Shown here in pieces: positions 1-8,254 of a DNA stretch of 10,988 nt. The stretch covers positions 1-10,988 of the forward strand of contig JAEYPG010000363.1 of the NCBI GenBank assembly GCA_023410975.1. Reading direction: 5' to 3'. The translations under genes were made by a program, and so were the position numbers. The notes beneath the pieces are model-generated. The model was not told the origin of the DNA. It searched no databases and worked only from the letters and a program-made list of their open reading frames with translations. Numbering within the stretch: the first letter of the stretch is position 1; every line of letters starts with the position of its first letter. Origin of the DNA: Pseudomonadota bacterium (lineage in GTDB: Bacteria; Pseudomonadota; Gammaproteobacteria; Burkholderiales; Burkholderiaceae_C).

Positions 1-17
1 TCGTCAGTGAAAGTTCA

Positions 18-91
18 CCGTTCGCCCTGAGCTTGTCGAAGGGCCTGTTGGCCGGTTGTGCCAGGGGCTTCGACAAGCTCAGCCCGAACGG
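18..91. repeat. Inverted pair of REP-like palindromic repeats after nagZ
   Basis: Two 28-nt arms (18-45 and 64-91) are reverse complements at 24 of 28 positions, separated by 18 nt. Each arm carries the core TTCGACAAGCTCAG or its complement, a dispersed intergenic repeat I recognise from many environmental proteobacteria. Each arm can also fold alone into a 5-bp hairpin (GCCCT/AGGGC in the left arm, GGGCT/AGCCC in the right). The pair begins about 30 bp past the nagZ stop, where such repeat pairs often sit and may end or stabilise the transcript. There is no good T-run after it on the minus strand; on the plus strand it is followed by TTTTCTTT, so it could also terminate transcription arriving from the other side. 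No gene is visible in 1-122. Confidence 0.8.
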
Positions 92-122
92 GTTTTCTTT
101 CAGTACCAATGAAGAACTGGAA

Positions 123-1187
123 TCAGGGCAGCCGCTCCAGCGCCCGCTGGTACACCGCCTGGTGCATCAGGTCGTCCCAAGGCACAGGCGCTCCCTGCGG
201 CAGCAGCGCCACGCGGCGCGCCTCGCTGTCGGGGTCGAGCTGCCACTCGCCGCGCTCCAGGGCGGACTGCAGGCCGTCCAGCAGCTCATCGACCGCCGCG
301 CCGCCGTCCAGGGACTGGTTGCACAGCAGCACCAGGTCGCAGCCCGCGGTCAGCGCCGCCACGGCGGCAGCGGGATAGCTGACCACTGCACCGTCCAGGC
401 GCCGAGCGCCCTCCATGCTCAGGTCGTCGCTGAACACGGCGCCGGTGAAGCCCAGGCGTCCACGCAGGATGTCCTGCAGCCACTTCGTGGAAAAGCCCGC
501 CGGGCGCGCGTCCACCTTGGGGTAGATCACGTGCGCGGGCATCACCGAAGGCAGGCTGGTGGACAGCCACTCGTAGGGCTTGGCGTCGTCGGCCAGGATG
601 GCCTTGAGCGAGCGCCGGTCCACCGGCACGTCCACGTGCGAGTCGGCCTTGGTGAAGCCGTGCCCGGGGAAATGCTTGCCGCAGGACTGCATGCCCGCCA
701 GCAGCAGGCCGTGCATCAGGCTCTTGGCCAGCAGCGTGGCCACGCGCGCGTCGCGGTGGAAGGCACGGTCGCCGATGACGGCGCTCTGGCCGTGGTCCAG
801 GTCCAGCACCGGCGTGAAGCTGAAGTCCACGCCGCAGGCGCGCAACTCCGAGGCCAGCACGTAGCCGGCGGCGGTGGCGGCCTCGGTCGCGGCCATCGCG
901 TCGCGCATCCACAGCTCGCCCAGCCGCGCCATGGGCGGCAGGTGCGTGAAACCGTCGGTGCGGAAGCGCTGGACGCGGCCGCCCTCGTGGTCCACGCAGA
1001 CCAGCAGGTCCGGGCGCAGGCTCTTGATCTCGGCTGTGAGCTCGGTGAGCTGGCGCCGGCTCTCCCAGTTGCGGGCGAACAGGATCAGGCCGCCGGTGAG
1101 CGGGTGCGCGATGCGGCGGCGGTCGTCGTCGTCCAGCGCCAGGCCGGCGATGTCGAGCACCACCGGGGCGTGCTGCGAAGAAGTCAT
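123..1187 (-). CDS. nagZ: Beta-N-acetylhexosaminidase NagZ (GH3, peptidoglycan recycling)
   Basis: A 354-residue cytosolic glycoside hydrolase family 3 enzyme. NagZ removes GlcNAc from the anhydro-muropeptides taken up during cell-wall recycling. The single TIM-barrel fold shows the family landmarks: VDHEGGRVQRF (65-75), KHFPGHG (171-177), the flexible-loop acid/base pair D182-S-H184, and SDDLSMEG (253-260) carrying the nucleophilic Asp. Length is close to the usual 340-360. The ATG at 1187 overlaps the acpS stop as ATGA, which suggests translational coupling and rules out the longer in-frame extension reaching 1619, which would lie inside acpS. It is the last gene of the lepA operon and is followed by the REP pair. 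The product sets the level of 1,6-anhydro-MurNAc-peptides, which in organisms with AmpR/AmpC act as the beta-lactamase inducer; neither gene is in this window. Confidence 0.95.
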   Translation of the reverse strand: MTSSQHAPVVLDIAGLALDDDDRRRIAHPLTGGLILFARNWESRRQLTELTAEIKSLRPDLLVCVDHEGGRVQRFRTDGFTHLPPMARLGELWMRDAMAATEAATAAGYVLASELRACGVDFSFTPVLDLDHGQSAVIGDRAFHRDARVATLLAKSLMHGLLLAGMQSCGKHFPGHGFTKADSHVDVPVDRRSLKAILADDAKPYEWLSTSLPSVMPAHVIYPKVDARPAGFSTKWLQDILRGRLGFTGAVFSDDLSMEGARRLDGAVVSYPAAAVAALTAGCDLVLLCNQSLDGGAAVDELLDGLQSALERGEWQLDPDSEARRVALLPQGAPVPWDDLMHQAVYQRALERLP

Positions 1188-1594
1188 TCGATGTCCTGCT
1201 GAGGTTGCTTCTCGACCACGACGAAGCTCACGGCGTAGTCGGTCTCGTCGCTGAGGGTCACGTGCGCCTGCCAGCCCTGGGCCTCGAACCAGGCCTTGAG
1301 CGCGCCGTGCAGCCGGATGTAGGGCTGGCCGCTCGCGTGGTTGAGGATTTCGCAGTCGCGCCAGCGCATGGGCATGTGCATGCCCAGGCCGATGGCCTTG
1401 GAGAAGGCCTCCTTGGCCGAGAAGCGCGTGGCCAGGTAGGCAATGCCGCGCGACTCGGCCCGGGCGCGCCGCGCGGCGAACACCTGCTGCTCGCCGGGGC
1501 CGAGCACGCGCTGGGGGAAACGGTCGCTGCGGCGTCCGAGCGTGGCGGCGATGCGCCGCACGTCGCAGACGTCGGTGCCGATGCCGACGATCAC
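1184..1594 (-). CDS. acpS: Holo-[acyl-carrier-protein] synthase AcpS
   Basis: A 136-residue phosphopantetheinyl transferase that moves 4'-phosphopantetheine from CoA to apo-ACP, activating fatty-acid synthesis. The N-terminal GIGTD motif (4-8) supplies the Mg-binding D8. RFSAKEAFSKAIG (57-69) is the second family signature with E62, equivalent to E58 of the E. coli enzyme. Length is typical for the trimeric AcpS type. The start is a GTG at 1594-1592 that overlaps the pdxJ stop as GTGA; it places the conserved hydrophobic-GIGTD segment at residue 2, exactly as in the family. The stop overlaps nagZ as ATGA. The pdxJ-acpS pairing is a classic proteobacterial arrangement. Confidence 0.95.
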   Translation of the reverse strand: MIVGIGTDVCDVRRIAATLGRRSDRFPQRVLGPGEQQVFAARRARAESRGIAYLATRFSAKEAFSKAIGLGMHMPMRWRDCEILNHASGQPYIRLHGALKAWFEAQGWQAHVTLSDETDYAVSFVVVEKQPQQDIE

Positions 1595-2394
1595 CGCGCG
1601 CCGCCCCCTGCGGGCGCAAAGGCGCGCTGGATGCAGCGCTGGTAGTCGCGCACGGTCTCGGTGTAGCCCAGCTCCAGCGCGTCGGCGATCAGCGCGTGGC
1701 CGATGGACACCTCCGCCACGCCCGGCACCTCGCGCAGGAAGCGCGTGAGGTTGTCGCGGTTGAGGTCGTGCCCGGCATTGACGCCCAGGCCCGCGGCCAG
1801 CGCGGCCTCGGCGGCGCGCGTGTACTGCGCCAGCACCGCGTCCTCGTCGGCGGTGCCATACGCCCGCGCGTAGGCCTCGGTGTAGAGCTCGACGCGGTCG
1901 GCGCCGGCCTGCGCGGCGAAGGCCATGGCCTCGGGCACCGGGTCCATGAACAGGCTCACGCGCACGCCCAGCGCCTTGACCTGCTGGATCACCGGCACCA
2001 GCCGCTCCAGGTCCGCCGGCAGGCTCCAGCCGTGGTCGGAGGTGAACTGCTCGACGTTGTCCGGCACGAAGGTGGCCTGGTGCGGATGCACGGCCTCGAT
2101 GAAGCCAACGAGGTTGTGGAAGGGGTTGCCTTCGATGTTGTATTCGACCTGCGGCCAGGCCTTGAGGAACTCGGCCAGCGCGTGCACGTCCTCGGCGCGG
2201 ATGTGGCGCTCGTCCGGGCGCGGGTGCACGGTGATGCCCTGCGCGCCGGCCTGCAGCACCTGCTCCGCCGCGCGCGTGACGCTGGGAATGCCCAGGTGGC
2301 GCGTGTTGCGCAGCAGCGCGACCTTGTTGAGGTTGACCGACAGCGCGGTGCGCGCGTCACGCGGCCGGGACTCGGGAGCCACGAGAGGGTTCAT
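1591..2394 (-). CDS. pdxJ: Pyridoxine 5'-phosphate synthase PdxJ
   Basis: A 267-residue cytosolic TIM-barrel enzyme that condenses 3-amino-2-oxopropyl phosphate with 1-deoxyxylulose 5-phosphate to make pyridoxine 5'-phosphate, the last ring-forming step of the DXP-dependent vitamin B6 route. Visible active-site elements are SVNLNKVALLRN (19-30, with N21 and R29), TVHPRPDERH (55-64, with H57, R59, R63), YNIEGN (85-90, with E88) and VNAGHD (205-210, with H209). The middle of the barrel differs from E. coli PdxJ (YNIEGN instead of an EMA-type strand) and matches the subtype I associate with Comamonadaceae. The chosen ATG at 2394 lies inside recO, a 38-nt overlap, and adds about 17 residues before the conserved strand; a GTG at codon 5 is an alternative. 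No clear Shine-Dalgarno is visible, so coupling to recO is likely. Confidence 0.93.
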   Translation of the reverse strand: MNPLVAPESRPRDARTALSVNLNKVALLRNTRHLGIPSVTRAAEQVLQAGAQGITVHPRPDERHIRAEDVHALAEFLKAWPQVEYNIEGNPFHNLVGFIEAVHPHQATFVPDNVEQFTSDHGWSLPADLERLVPVIQQVKALGVRVSLFMDPVPEAMAFAAQAGADRVELYTEAYARAYGTADEDAVLAQYTRAAEAALAAGLGVNAGHDLNRDNLTRFLREVPGVAEVSIGHALIADALELGYTETVRDYQRCIQRAFAPAGGGAR

Positions 2395-3166
2395 CTGGCG
2401 GGGAAGGCGGGGGGACGTCGATGAGGCGCTGCAGGTCGCGCATCACCTCGCGGGTGCGCAGCAGCGGGGAGCCGAGATGATAGTGAAGCAGCGTGCGCAA
2501 CTGCCCGCGCAGCGGCTGCAGCGACAGCAGGCAGGCCGCCTGCAGCGCGCCCAGGTCGCCGGCGTCCAGCGCGGCCTGCAGCGTGGTCCAGACCTGGCCG
2601 GAGAGCGCCGTCTCGGCGCCGGCAGCATCCACCAGCCCCGCTTCGGCACGCAGCGCGTAGCGTGCGCGCGGCTCGGTGGCCTCCAGCCGCAAGGTAACGT
2701 GGGCCAGGTCGGGCAGCAGCCCGGTGCTGCGCAGCAGCAGCAGCTCGAAGGCGCGCAGCCCCGCCTGTGCGCGCAGCTCGTTGCCGCCGGACAGCGCCGG
2801 CAGCGTGGCGGCATAGGCGTCGAAGAGCGCGGGATGCGGGTCCTGGCGCGCGAGCAGCTTCATCAGCAGCTCGTTGAGATAGAAGCCCGAGAACAGCGCG
2901 TCGCCGGTGAGCATGGGCGCGCCGCCGGCCCAGTCGGCGCTGCGCAGCAGCTGCACCTCGGCCTCGGCGCTGCGGCCCAGGTGCACGTTCAGGCGCTGGA
3001 AAGGCAGCAGCACCGGGCGCAGCTGCGAATACGGGCGCTTGGCGCCCTTGGCCACCGCCGCTACGCGGCCGTGCTCACGCGTGAAAAGGTCCAGGACCAG
3101 GCTGGACTCGCTCCAGTCCCAGCGGTGCAGCACGTAGGCCGCCTGGGGCGGAGCCTTTCCCTTCAC
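2357..3166 (-). CDS. recO: DNA repair protein RecO
   Basis: A 269-residue recombination mediator. In the RecFOR pathway RecO displaces SSB, anneals strands and loads RecA with RecR at gaps. Residues 8-80 form the N-terminal OB-fold: the YVLH start, SESSLVLDLFTREHG (20-33) and AVAKGAKRP (37-45) are characteristic. The helical remainder ends in the conserved YHLGSPLLRTREVMRDLQ (229-246). The sole cysteine (212) means there is no zinc finger. I chose the GTG at 3166 because it forms a GTGA overlap with the era stop and leaves a normal N-terminus; an in-frame upstream start at 3229 would sit inside era and add 21 unrelated residues. The last 20 or so residues are Pro/Ser-rich, and the coding sequence runs 38 nt into pdxJ. 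Confidence 0.92.
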   Translation of the reverse strand: MKGKAPPQAAYVLHRWDWSESSLVLDLFTREHGRVAAVAKGAKRPYSQLRPVLLPFQRLNVHLGRSAEAEVQLLRSADWAGGAPMLTGDALFSGFYLNELLMKLLARQDPHPALFDAYAATLPALSGGNELRAQAGLRAFELLLLRSTGLLPDLAHVTLRLEATEPRARYALRAEAGLVDAAGAETALSGQVWTTLQAALDAGDLGALQAACLLSLQPLRGQLRTLLHYHLGSPLLRTREVMRDLQRLIDVPPPSPPDEPSRGSRVPAA

Positions 3167-4299
3167 TCGTAGCCGTAGGAGCGCAGGTGCTCTTCGCTGT
3201 CGGCCCAGCCCGAACGCACCTTGACCCACAGCTCCAGGAATACCTTGGCGTCCATGAGACGCTCCAGCTCCTGGCGCGCCTCGCTGCCGATGCGCTTGAG
3301 CACTTCGCCCTTGTCGCCGATGACCATGCCCTTGTGCGCCTCGCGCTCCACGACGATGGTGGCGGCGATGCGGCGCAGGTTGCCCTCTTCCTCGAACTTG
3401 TCGATCACCACCGTGCAGCTGTAGGGCAGCTCGTCGCCGGTGAGGCGGAACAGCTTCTCGCGGATCAGCTCGCTGGCCAGGAAGCGGTCGCTGCGGTCGG
3501 TGAGCGCGTCTTCCTCGTAGAACCAGGGCTGCTCGGGCAGGTAGGGCCGCACGATGTCCATCAGCCGCTTCACGTCCGCGTCCTTGCGCGCCGACAGCGG
3601 CACGAATTCGGCGAAGTCCCGGCGCTCCTGCATGGACTTGAGCCAGGGCAGCATGTCGTTGCGGCGCTGCACGGCATCGAGCTTGTTGGCGATGAGCATC
3701 ACCGGCTTGTCCTGCGGCAGCAGCGCCAGCACCTTGGCGTCGTCCAGCCCGAAGCGGCCGGCTTCCACCAGGAACAGCACCACGTCCACGTCGGAAAGCA
3801 CGCCCTGCACGGTGCGGTTGAGGTTGCGGTTGAGCGCGGTGCTGTGCTTGGTCTGGAAGCCCGGCGTGTCCACGAACACGAACTGCGTGTCGCCCTCGGT
3901 GCGGATGCCGGTGATGCGGTGGCGCGTGGTCTGCGCCTTGCGCGAGGTGATGCTGACCTTCTGCCCCACCAGCGCGTTGAGCAGCGTGCTCTTGCCCACG
4001 TTGGGCCGGCCGACGATGGCCACCAGGCCGCAGCGCTGGCCCGCGACGGCGGCGGGCTTGTTGCCGAAGGCGGCGTCCAGGTCCACGCCCTCGCGCTCGT
4101 CCGCCTCGCCGTCCTCAACGTCCTCGGGGTCGAGATCGTCGTCTTCGGCGCCGGTGTCCGCGCCCTCCTCCACCGCGCCGCTGGCGTCGGGATCGGCGAC
4201 GAAGTCTTCAGTTTCGGGCGTGGCGGCCTCTTGGGCGGGCACGGCGGGGGCATCGGCGGCGTCAGCGGCCGGCGCGGAGGGGTGGGATTTCGGGTTCAC
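3163..4299 (-). CDS. era: GTPase Era with acidic N-terminal extension
   Basis: Era binds 16S rRNA near its 3' end and acts in 30S maturation. The GTPase domain has G1 GRPNVGKS (97-104), switch I RKAQTTRHR, G3 DTPGF, G4 NKLD and a G5 SAR. The C-terminal KH domain has KGMVIGDKGEVLKRIG and ends LELWVKVRSGWADSEEHLRSYGYE-like, as in E. coli Era. The protein is 378 residues, about 75-80 more than usual. The excess is an Ala/Pro-rich then strongly acidic N-terminus: 26 Asp/Glu within residues 1-80, against one Arg and one Lys. The start is a GTG at 4299, 6 nt after the rnc stop. An in-frame GTG at codon 72 would give a near-standard protein of about 307 residues and cannot be excluded. The stop overlaps recO as GTGA. 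Confidence 0.95.
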   Translation of the reverse strand: MNPKSHPSAPAADAADAPAVPAQEAATPETEDFVADPDASGAVEEGADTGAEDDDLDPEDVEDGEADEREGVDLDAAFGNKPAAVAGQRCGLVAIVGRPNVGKSTLLNALVGQKVSITSRKAQTTRHRITGIRTEGDTQFVFVDTPGFQTKHSTALNRNLNRTVQGVLSDVDVVLFLVEAGRFGLDDAKVLALLPQDKPVMLIANKLDAVQRRNDMLPWLKSMQERRDFAEFVPLSARKDADVKRLMDIVRPYLPEQPWFYEEDALTDRSDRFLASELIREKLFRLTGDELPYSCTVVIDKFEEEGNLRRIAATIVVEREAHKGMVIGDKGEVLKRIGSEARQELERLMDAKVFLELWVKVRSGWADSEEHLRSYGYE

Positions 4300-4305
4300 G
4301 GTAAT

Positions 4306-5010
4306 TCAGGAGCGCAGCGGCCCGCCGGGGCGGTCGCTGGACTTGAGGTTTTCGAGCAGCCGCCGCGCGGCGTCCTGCTCGGCCATGCGGCGAGAACGGC
4401 CCTCGCCCGGCTCGGCCAGGCCGAGGGCCGGCACGGCGCACTCGACCTCGAAGGTCTGGGCGTGGGCCTGGCCGCGCGTGGCGACGATGCGGTAGACAGG
4501 CACGGCCAGGCGCCGCGCCTGCAGCCATTCCTGGAGCTCGGTCTTGGGGTCCTTGCTCCAGCCATCCATCTCGGTGGAGGCGATGACCTCGCCAAAGAGG
4601 CGGCGTACCAGCGCCTGTGCGGGCTCGAAGCCGCCATCGAGGAAGGCCGCGCCCAGGATGGCCTCCAGCGCATCGGCCAGGATCGAGGGGCGCTGCGCGC
4701 CGCCGCCGCGGGCTTCGCCCTCGGACAGCCGCAGCACCTCCGGCAGGCCCAGCTGCAGCGCCACGCGGTGCAGGCTGTCCTCGCGCACGAGGTGCGCGCG
4801 CACACGAGTGAGATCGCCCTCGTCCGAGCCGCTGAAGCGCTCGTAGAGCATGGCGGAGATGGTGATGCTCAGCACGGCATCACCGAGGAATTCAAGCCGT
4901 TCGTTGTGATCGGCGCCGAAGCTGCGGTGCGTGAGCGCACGCTGCAGCAGCCGCGGTTGCGCGAAGCGGTATCCCAGGCGTTGCTGGAGTGCTTCGATTC
5001 GATGGTCCAT
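4306..5010 (-). CDS. rnc: Ribonuclease III
   Basis: A 234-residue double-strand-specific endoribonuclease that processes rRNA precursors and structured mRNAs. The catalytic domain carries the signature NERLEFLGD (37-44/45) with E40 and D44, and a second metal-binding pair D113 and E116 in LADALEAI. The dsRNA-binding domain spans about 154-224 (DPKTELQEWLQ, then QTFEVECAV, then SRRMAEQDAARRLLENL). All four catalytic acids are present and spaced as in E. coli. I chose the ATG at 5010, giving MDHRIEALQQRLGYRF. An in-frame TTG at 5043 would add 11 residues and overlaps the stop of a short relic reading frame as TTGA, so it may have been a coupled start in the ancestor. No Shine-Dalgarno is obvious before either start. 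The era start follows 6 nt after the stop. Confidence 0.95.
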   Translation of the reverse strand: MDHRIEALQQRLGYRFAQPRLLQRALTHRSFGADHNERLEFLGDAVLSITISAMLYERFSGSDEGDLTRVRAHLVREDSLHRVALQLGLPEVLRLSEGEARGGGAQRPSILADALEAILGAAFLDGGFEPAQALVRRLFGEVIASTEMDGWSKDPKTELQEWLQARRLAVPVYRIVATRGQAHAQTFEVECAVPALGLAEPGEGRSRRMAEQDAARRLLENLKSSDRPGGPLRS

Positions 5011-5039
5011 GTCGTGATGTGCGGGCAAGTGGCGCGCCT

Positions 5040-5099
5040 TCAACGGCAGCGGCCGTGGTACTTGATGAGCAGGTACACCGGGGCCATGAACGTGGGGAA
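5040..5099 (-). pseudogene. Probable 3' remnant of a DUF4845 membrane-protein gene
   Basis: Read on the minus strand, the last codons before rnc spell PTFMAPVYLLIKYHGRCR followed by TGA at 5042-5040. From memory, small DUF4845 proteins encoded between lepB and rnc in Comamonadaceae end in a similar beta-strand (pattern GPxYLxLKYxGxSK). Upstream of this tail the frame becomes unlike protein (Pro/Arg-rich) and there is no room for the rest of the roughly 110-residue protein before the lepB stop. I read this as the C-terminal stub left by an internal deletion. An ATG at 5087 would allow a 15-residue peptide, but nothing shows that it is translated. The similarity is short and based on recall, so the call is tentative. 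Confidence 0.5.
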
Positions 5100-5109
5100 C
5101 GGGGGCCCG

Positions 5110-5166
5110 CGCCGATGCGGTCGGGTGGCCGCATCGGCGGGACAGGCGCTGCCACGGCCGCGCCTG
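5110..5166 (-). other. Tandem stem-loops between lepB and rnc
   Basis: This 188-bp junction holds at least two perfect hairpins. One has an 11-bp stem (5110-5120 with 5129-5139, core GCCGATGCGG) and an 8-nt loop. Just upstream in the transcript is a 7-bp stem (CAGGCGC/GCGCCTG, 5143-5149 with 5160-5166) with a 10-nt loop; a competing 7-bp stem pairs 5156-5162 with 5173-5179. Neither is followed by a U-run on the minus strand, so they do not look like intrinsic terminators. They could stabilise or mark a processing point in the lepB-rnc mRNA, or cause partial Rho-dependent loss. The 10-mer GCCGATGCGG also occurs a third time at 5210-5219, inside the last lepB codons. Confidence 0.55.
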
Positions 5167-5197
5167 GAAGGCCGCGGCCCGAGGGCGCCCGGCGGCT

Positions 5198-6163
5198 TCA
5201 ATGGAAGCGGCCGATGCGGCTGAGGTTGCCGAAATTCATCCACACGAAGAAGGCCTTGCCGACGATGTTCTGGTCCGGCACGAAGCCCCAGTAGCGCGAG
5301 TCCTGCGAGTTGTCGCGGTTGTCGCCCATCACGAAGTAATGGCCCTCGGGCACCTTGCAGCTCACCCCTTCGGCGCTGTAGCGGCAGGCCGAGCTGTTGG
5401 GGAAGGCATGGTTGCCGGGGATGAAGGCAGGACGGTCCTTGTCGATGAGGATGCGGTGCTCCTGCTGGCCCAGCTTCTCGCTGAACTGCTGCTGGTAGCG
5501 CAGGCTGTCCTCGTCGTAGAAATCGGGCAGCTGCGACACCGGCACGGGCTGGCCGTTGATGGTGAGCCGCTTGTTGAGGTAGCTCACCTCGTCGCCGGGC
5601 AGGCCCACCACGCGCTTGATGTAGTCCACGCGCGGGTCCACGGGGTAGCGGAAGACGATCACGTCGCCGCGTGCAGGATCGTTGTTGCTCACGACCTTGG
5701 TGTTCACCACCGGCAGCCGGATGCCGTAGTGAAACTTGTTCACCAGGATCAGGTCGCCCACCAGCAGCGTCGGGATCATGGAGCCCGAGGGAATCTTGAA
5801 GGGCTCGAACAGGAAGCTGCGCAGCAGGAACACGGCCACGATCACCGGGAACAGGCCGGCCGTCCAGTCCAGCCACCAAGGTTGCGCCAGCACCTTGCGC
5901 CGCGCCTCGGCGACGTCGCCGTCCACCTTCTCGATGCCCATGCGGGCCAGCTCGGCGCGGCGCGAGGCGGCCTGCGCCTCCAGCTGCGCCGCGGCGGCCT
6001 CGCGCGCGGGGCGGAAGCGCAGCCGCTCGGCCAGCCAGTACACCATCGTCACCAGCGTGAGGATGAACAGCAGCAGGGCGAAGTTGCCCATCCAGTAGCC
6101 CATGAACCAGCCGCCGAGATAGACGATCAGGGCCCCATACAGAACCGCGGTGAGAGAGCTCAT
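5198..6163 (-). CDS. lepB: Signal peptidase I (LepB)
   Basis: A 321-residue inner-membrane serine protease that cleaves signal peptides from exported proteins on the periplasmic side. Hydrophobic segments lie at about 4-21, 27-45 and 102-117. Box B PSGSM (125-129) gives the nucleophile S128, box D YIKRVVGLPGDEV (181-193) gives the general-base K183, and box E GDNRDNSQDSRYWG (280-293) completes the active site. C260 and C269 match the position of the disulfide pair of E. coli LepB. A charged linker (about 50-90) joins the membrane anchor to the catalytic part. The extra N-terminal hydrophobic segment compared with E. coli is, as I recall, normal for this family branch. The ATG at 6163 lies 8 nt after the lepA stop, the usual lepA-lepB pairing. 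Confidence 0.96.
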   Translation of the reverse strand: MSSLTAVLYGALIVYLGGWFMGYWMGNFALLLFILTLVTMVYWLAERLRFRPAREAAAAQLEAQAASRRAELARMGIEKVDGDVAEARRKVLAQPWWLDWTAGLFPVIVAVFLLRSFLFEPFKIPSGSMIPTLLVGDLILVNKFHYGIRLPVVNTKVVSNNDPARGDVIVFRYPVDPRVDYIKRVVGLPGDEVSYLNKRLTINGQPVPVSQLPDFYDEDSLRYQQQFSEKLGQQEHRILIDKDRPAFIPGNHAFPNSSACRYSAEGVSCKVPEGHYFVMGDNRDNSQDSRYWGFVPDQNIVGKAFFVWMNFGNLSRIGRFH

Positions 6164-6171
6164 TCGTTGTG

Positions 6172-7980
<1,809 letters not shown>

Positions 7981-8098
7981 GCGAACGGAAAGCGAGGGGC
8001 CGAGGCCGCGGGCGGCGTCGGGCGCAGGCCGCGCTGCCTGCACGGAACCCTGCGGATCGGCCCAGCGACACGCCACCGCGCGGCAGCCTGTCGGGGTC

Positions 8099-8132
8099 AA
8101 AAAAAAGGCACGTCGAAACGGTGACGCGCCTT
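8099..8132 (-). terminator. Intrinsic terminator / candidate attenuator in the lepA leader
   Basis: Read on the minus strand, GGCGCGTC (8130-8123) pairs with GACGTGCC (8114-8107) over 8 bp with one G-U and an 8-nt loop. It is followed immediately by eight T residues (8106-8099). Two further A-T pairs with the flanking AA extend the stem to 10 bp. This is a textbook Rho-independent terminator pointing toward lepA, 118 nt before its start. It must end either a short RNA or part of the lepA leader transcripts. No alternative antiterminator pairing is obvious by eye. Confidence 0.85.
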
Positions 8133-8185
8133 CCAACAAAACGTATGGCAACTGCTTGTTGGGCTTTCATTGTAGCCAAAAGCCC
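8133..8185 (-). other. Two overlapping hairpins directly before the leader terminator
   Basis: On the minus strand GGGCTTT (8185-8179) pairs perfectly with AAAGCCC (8167-8161) around an 11-nt loop. CCAACAA (8162-8156) pairs perfectly with TTGTTGG (8139-8133) around a 16-nt loop. The two stems share 2 nt, so full forms compete, and the second ends exactly where the terminator stem (8132) begins. This back-to-back layout resembles leader RNAs that switch structure, but no switching partner or ligand class is recognised. Confidence 0.6.
8169..8174 (-). promoter_or_regulatory. Possible -10 element TACAAT
   Basis: TACAAT on the minus strand is a 5/6 match to the sigma-70 -10 consensus and would start an RNA about 60 nt before the end of the leader terminator. 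No convincing -35 hexamer is found 16-18 nt upstream (the region reads CTGGTC/TGGTCG), and there is no TGn extension, so this is weak. It lies in the loop of the 8161-8185 hairpin. Confidence 0.25.
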
Positions 8186-8221
8186 CCCGCCGACCAGCCA
8201 CAAACGGTCATCGCGACGGGT

Positions 8222-8244
8222 CTTCCGGGGCACGACACCGGAAG
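8222..8244 (-). other. Perfect 7-bp inverted repeat CTTCCGG/CCGGAAG
   Basis: CTTCCGG (8244-8238) and CCGGAAG (8228-8222) on the minus strand flank a 9-nt loop. No T-run follows on the minus strand; on the plus strand it is followed by only TTTTC. It is one of the series of stems in the lepA leader region. Confidence 0.55.
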
Positions 8245-8254
8245 TTTTCAACAG

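Noticed and set aside
4892..5155. An 87-codon minus-strand open frame spanning the lepB-rnc gap as a candidate replacement for DUF4845.
   Set aside because: It overlaps the rnc start in another frame, has no hydrophobic segment and consists of Arg/Ala/Pro/Thr shadow-type sequence.
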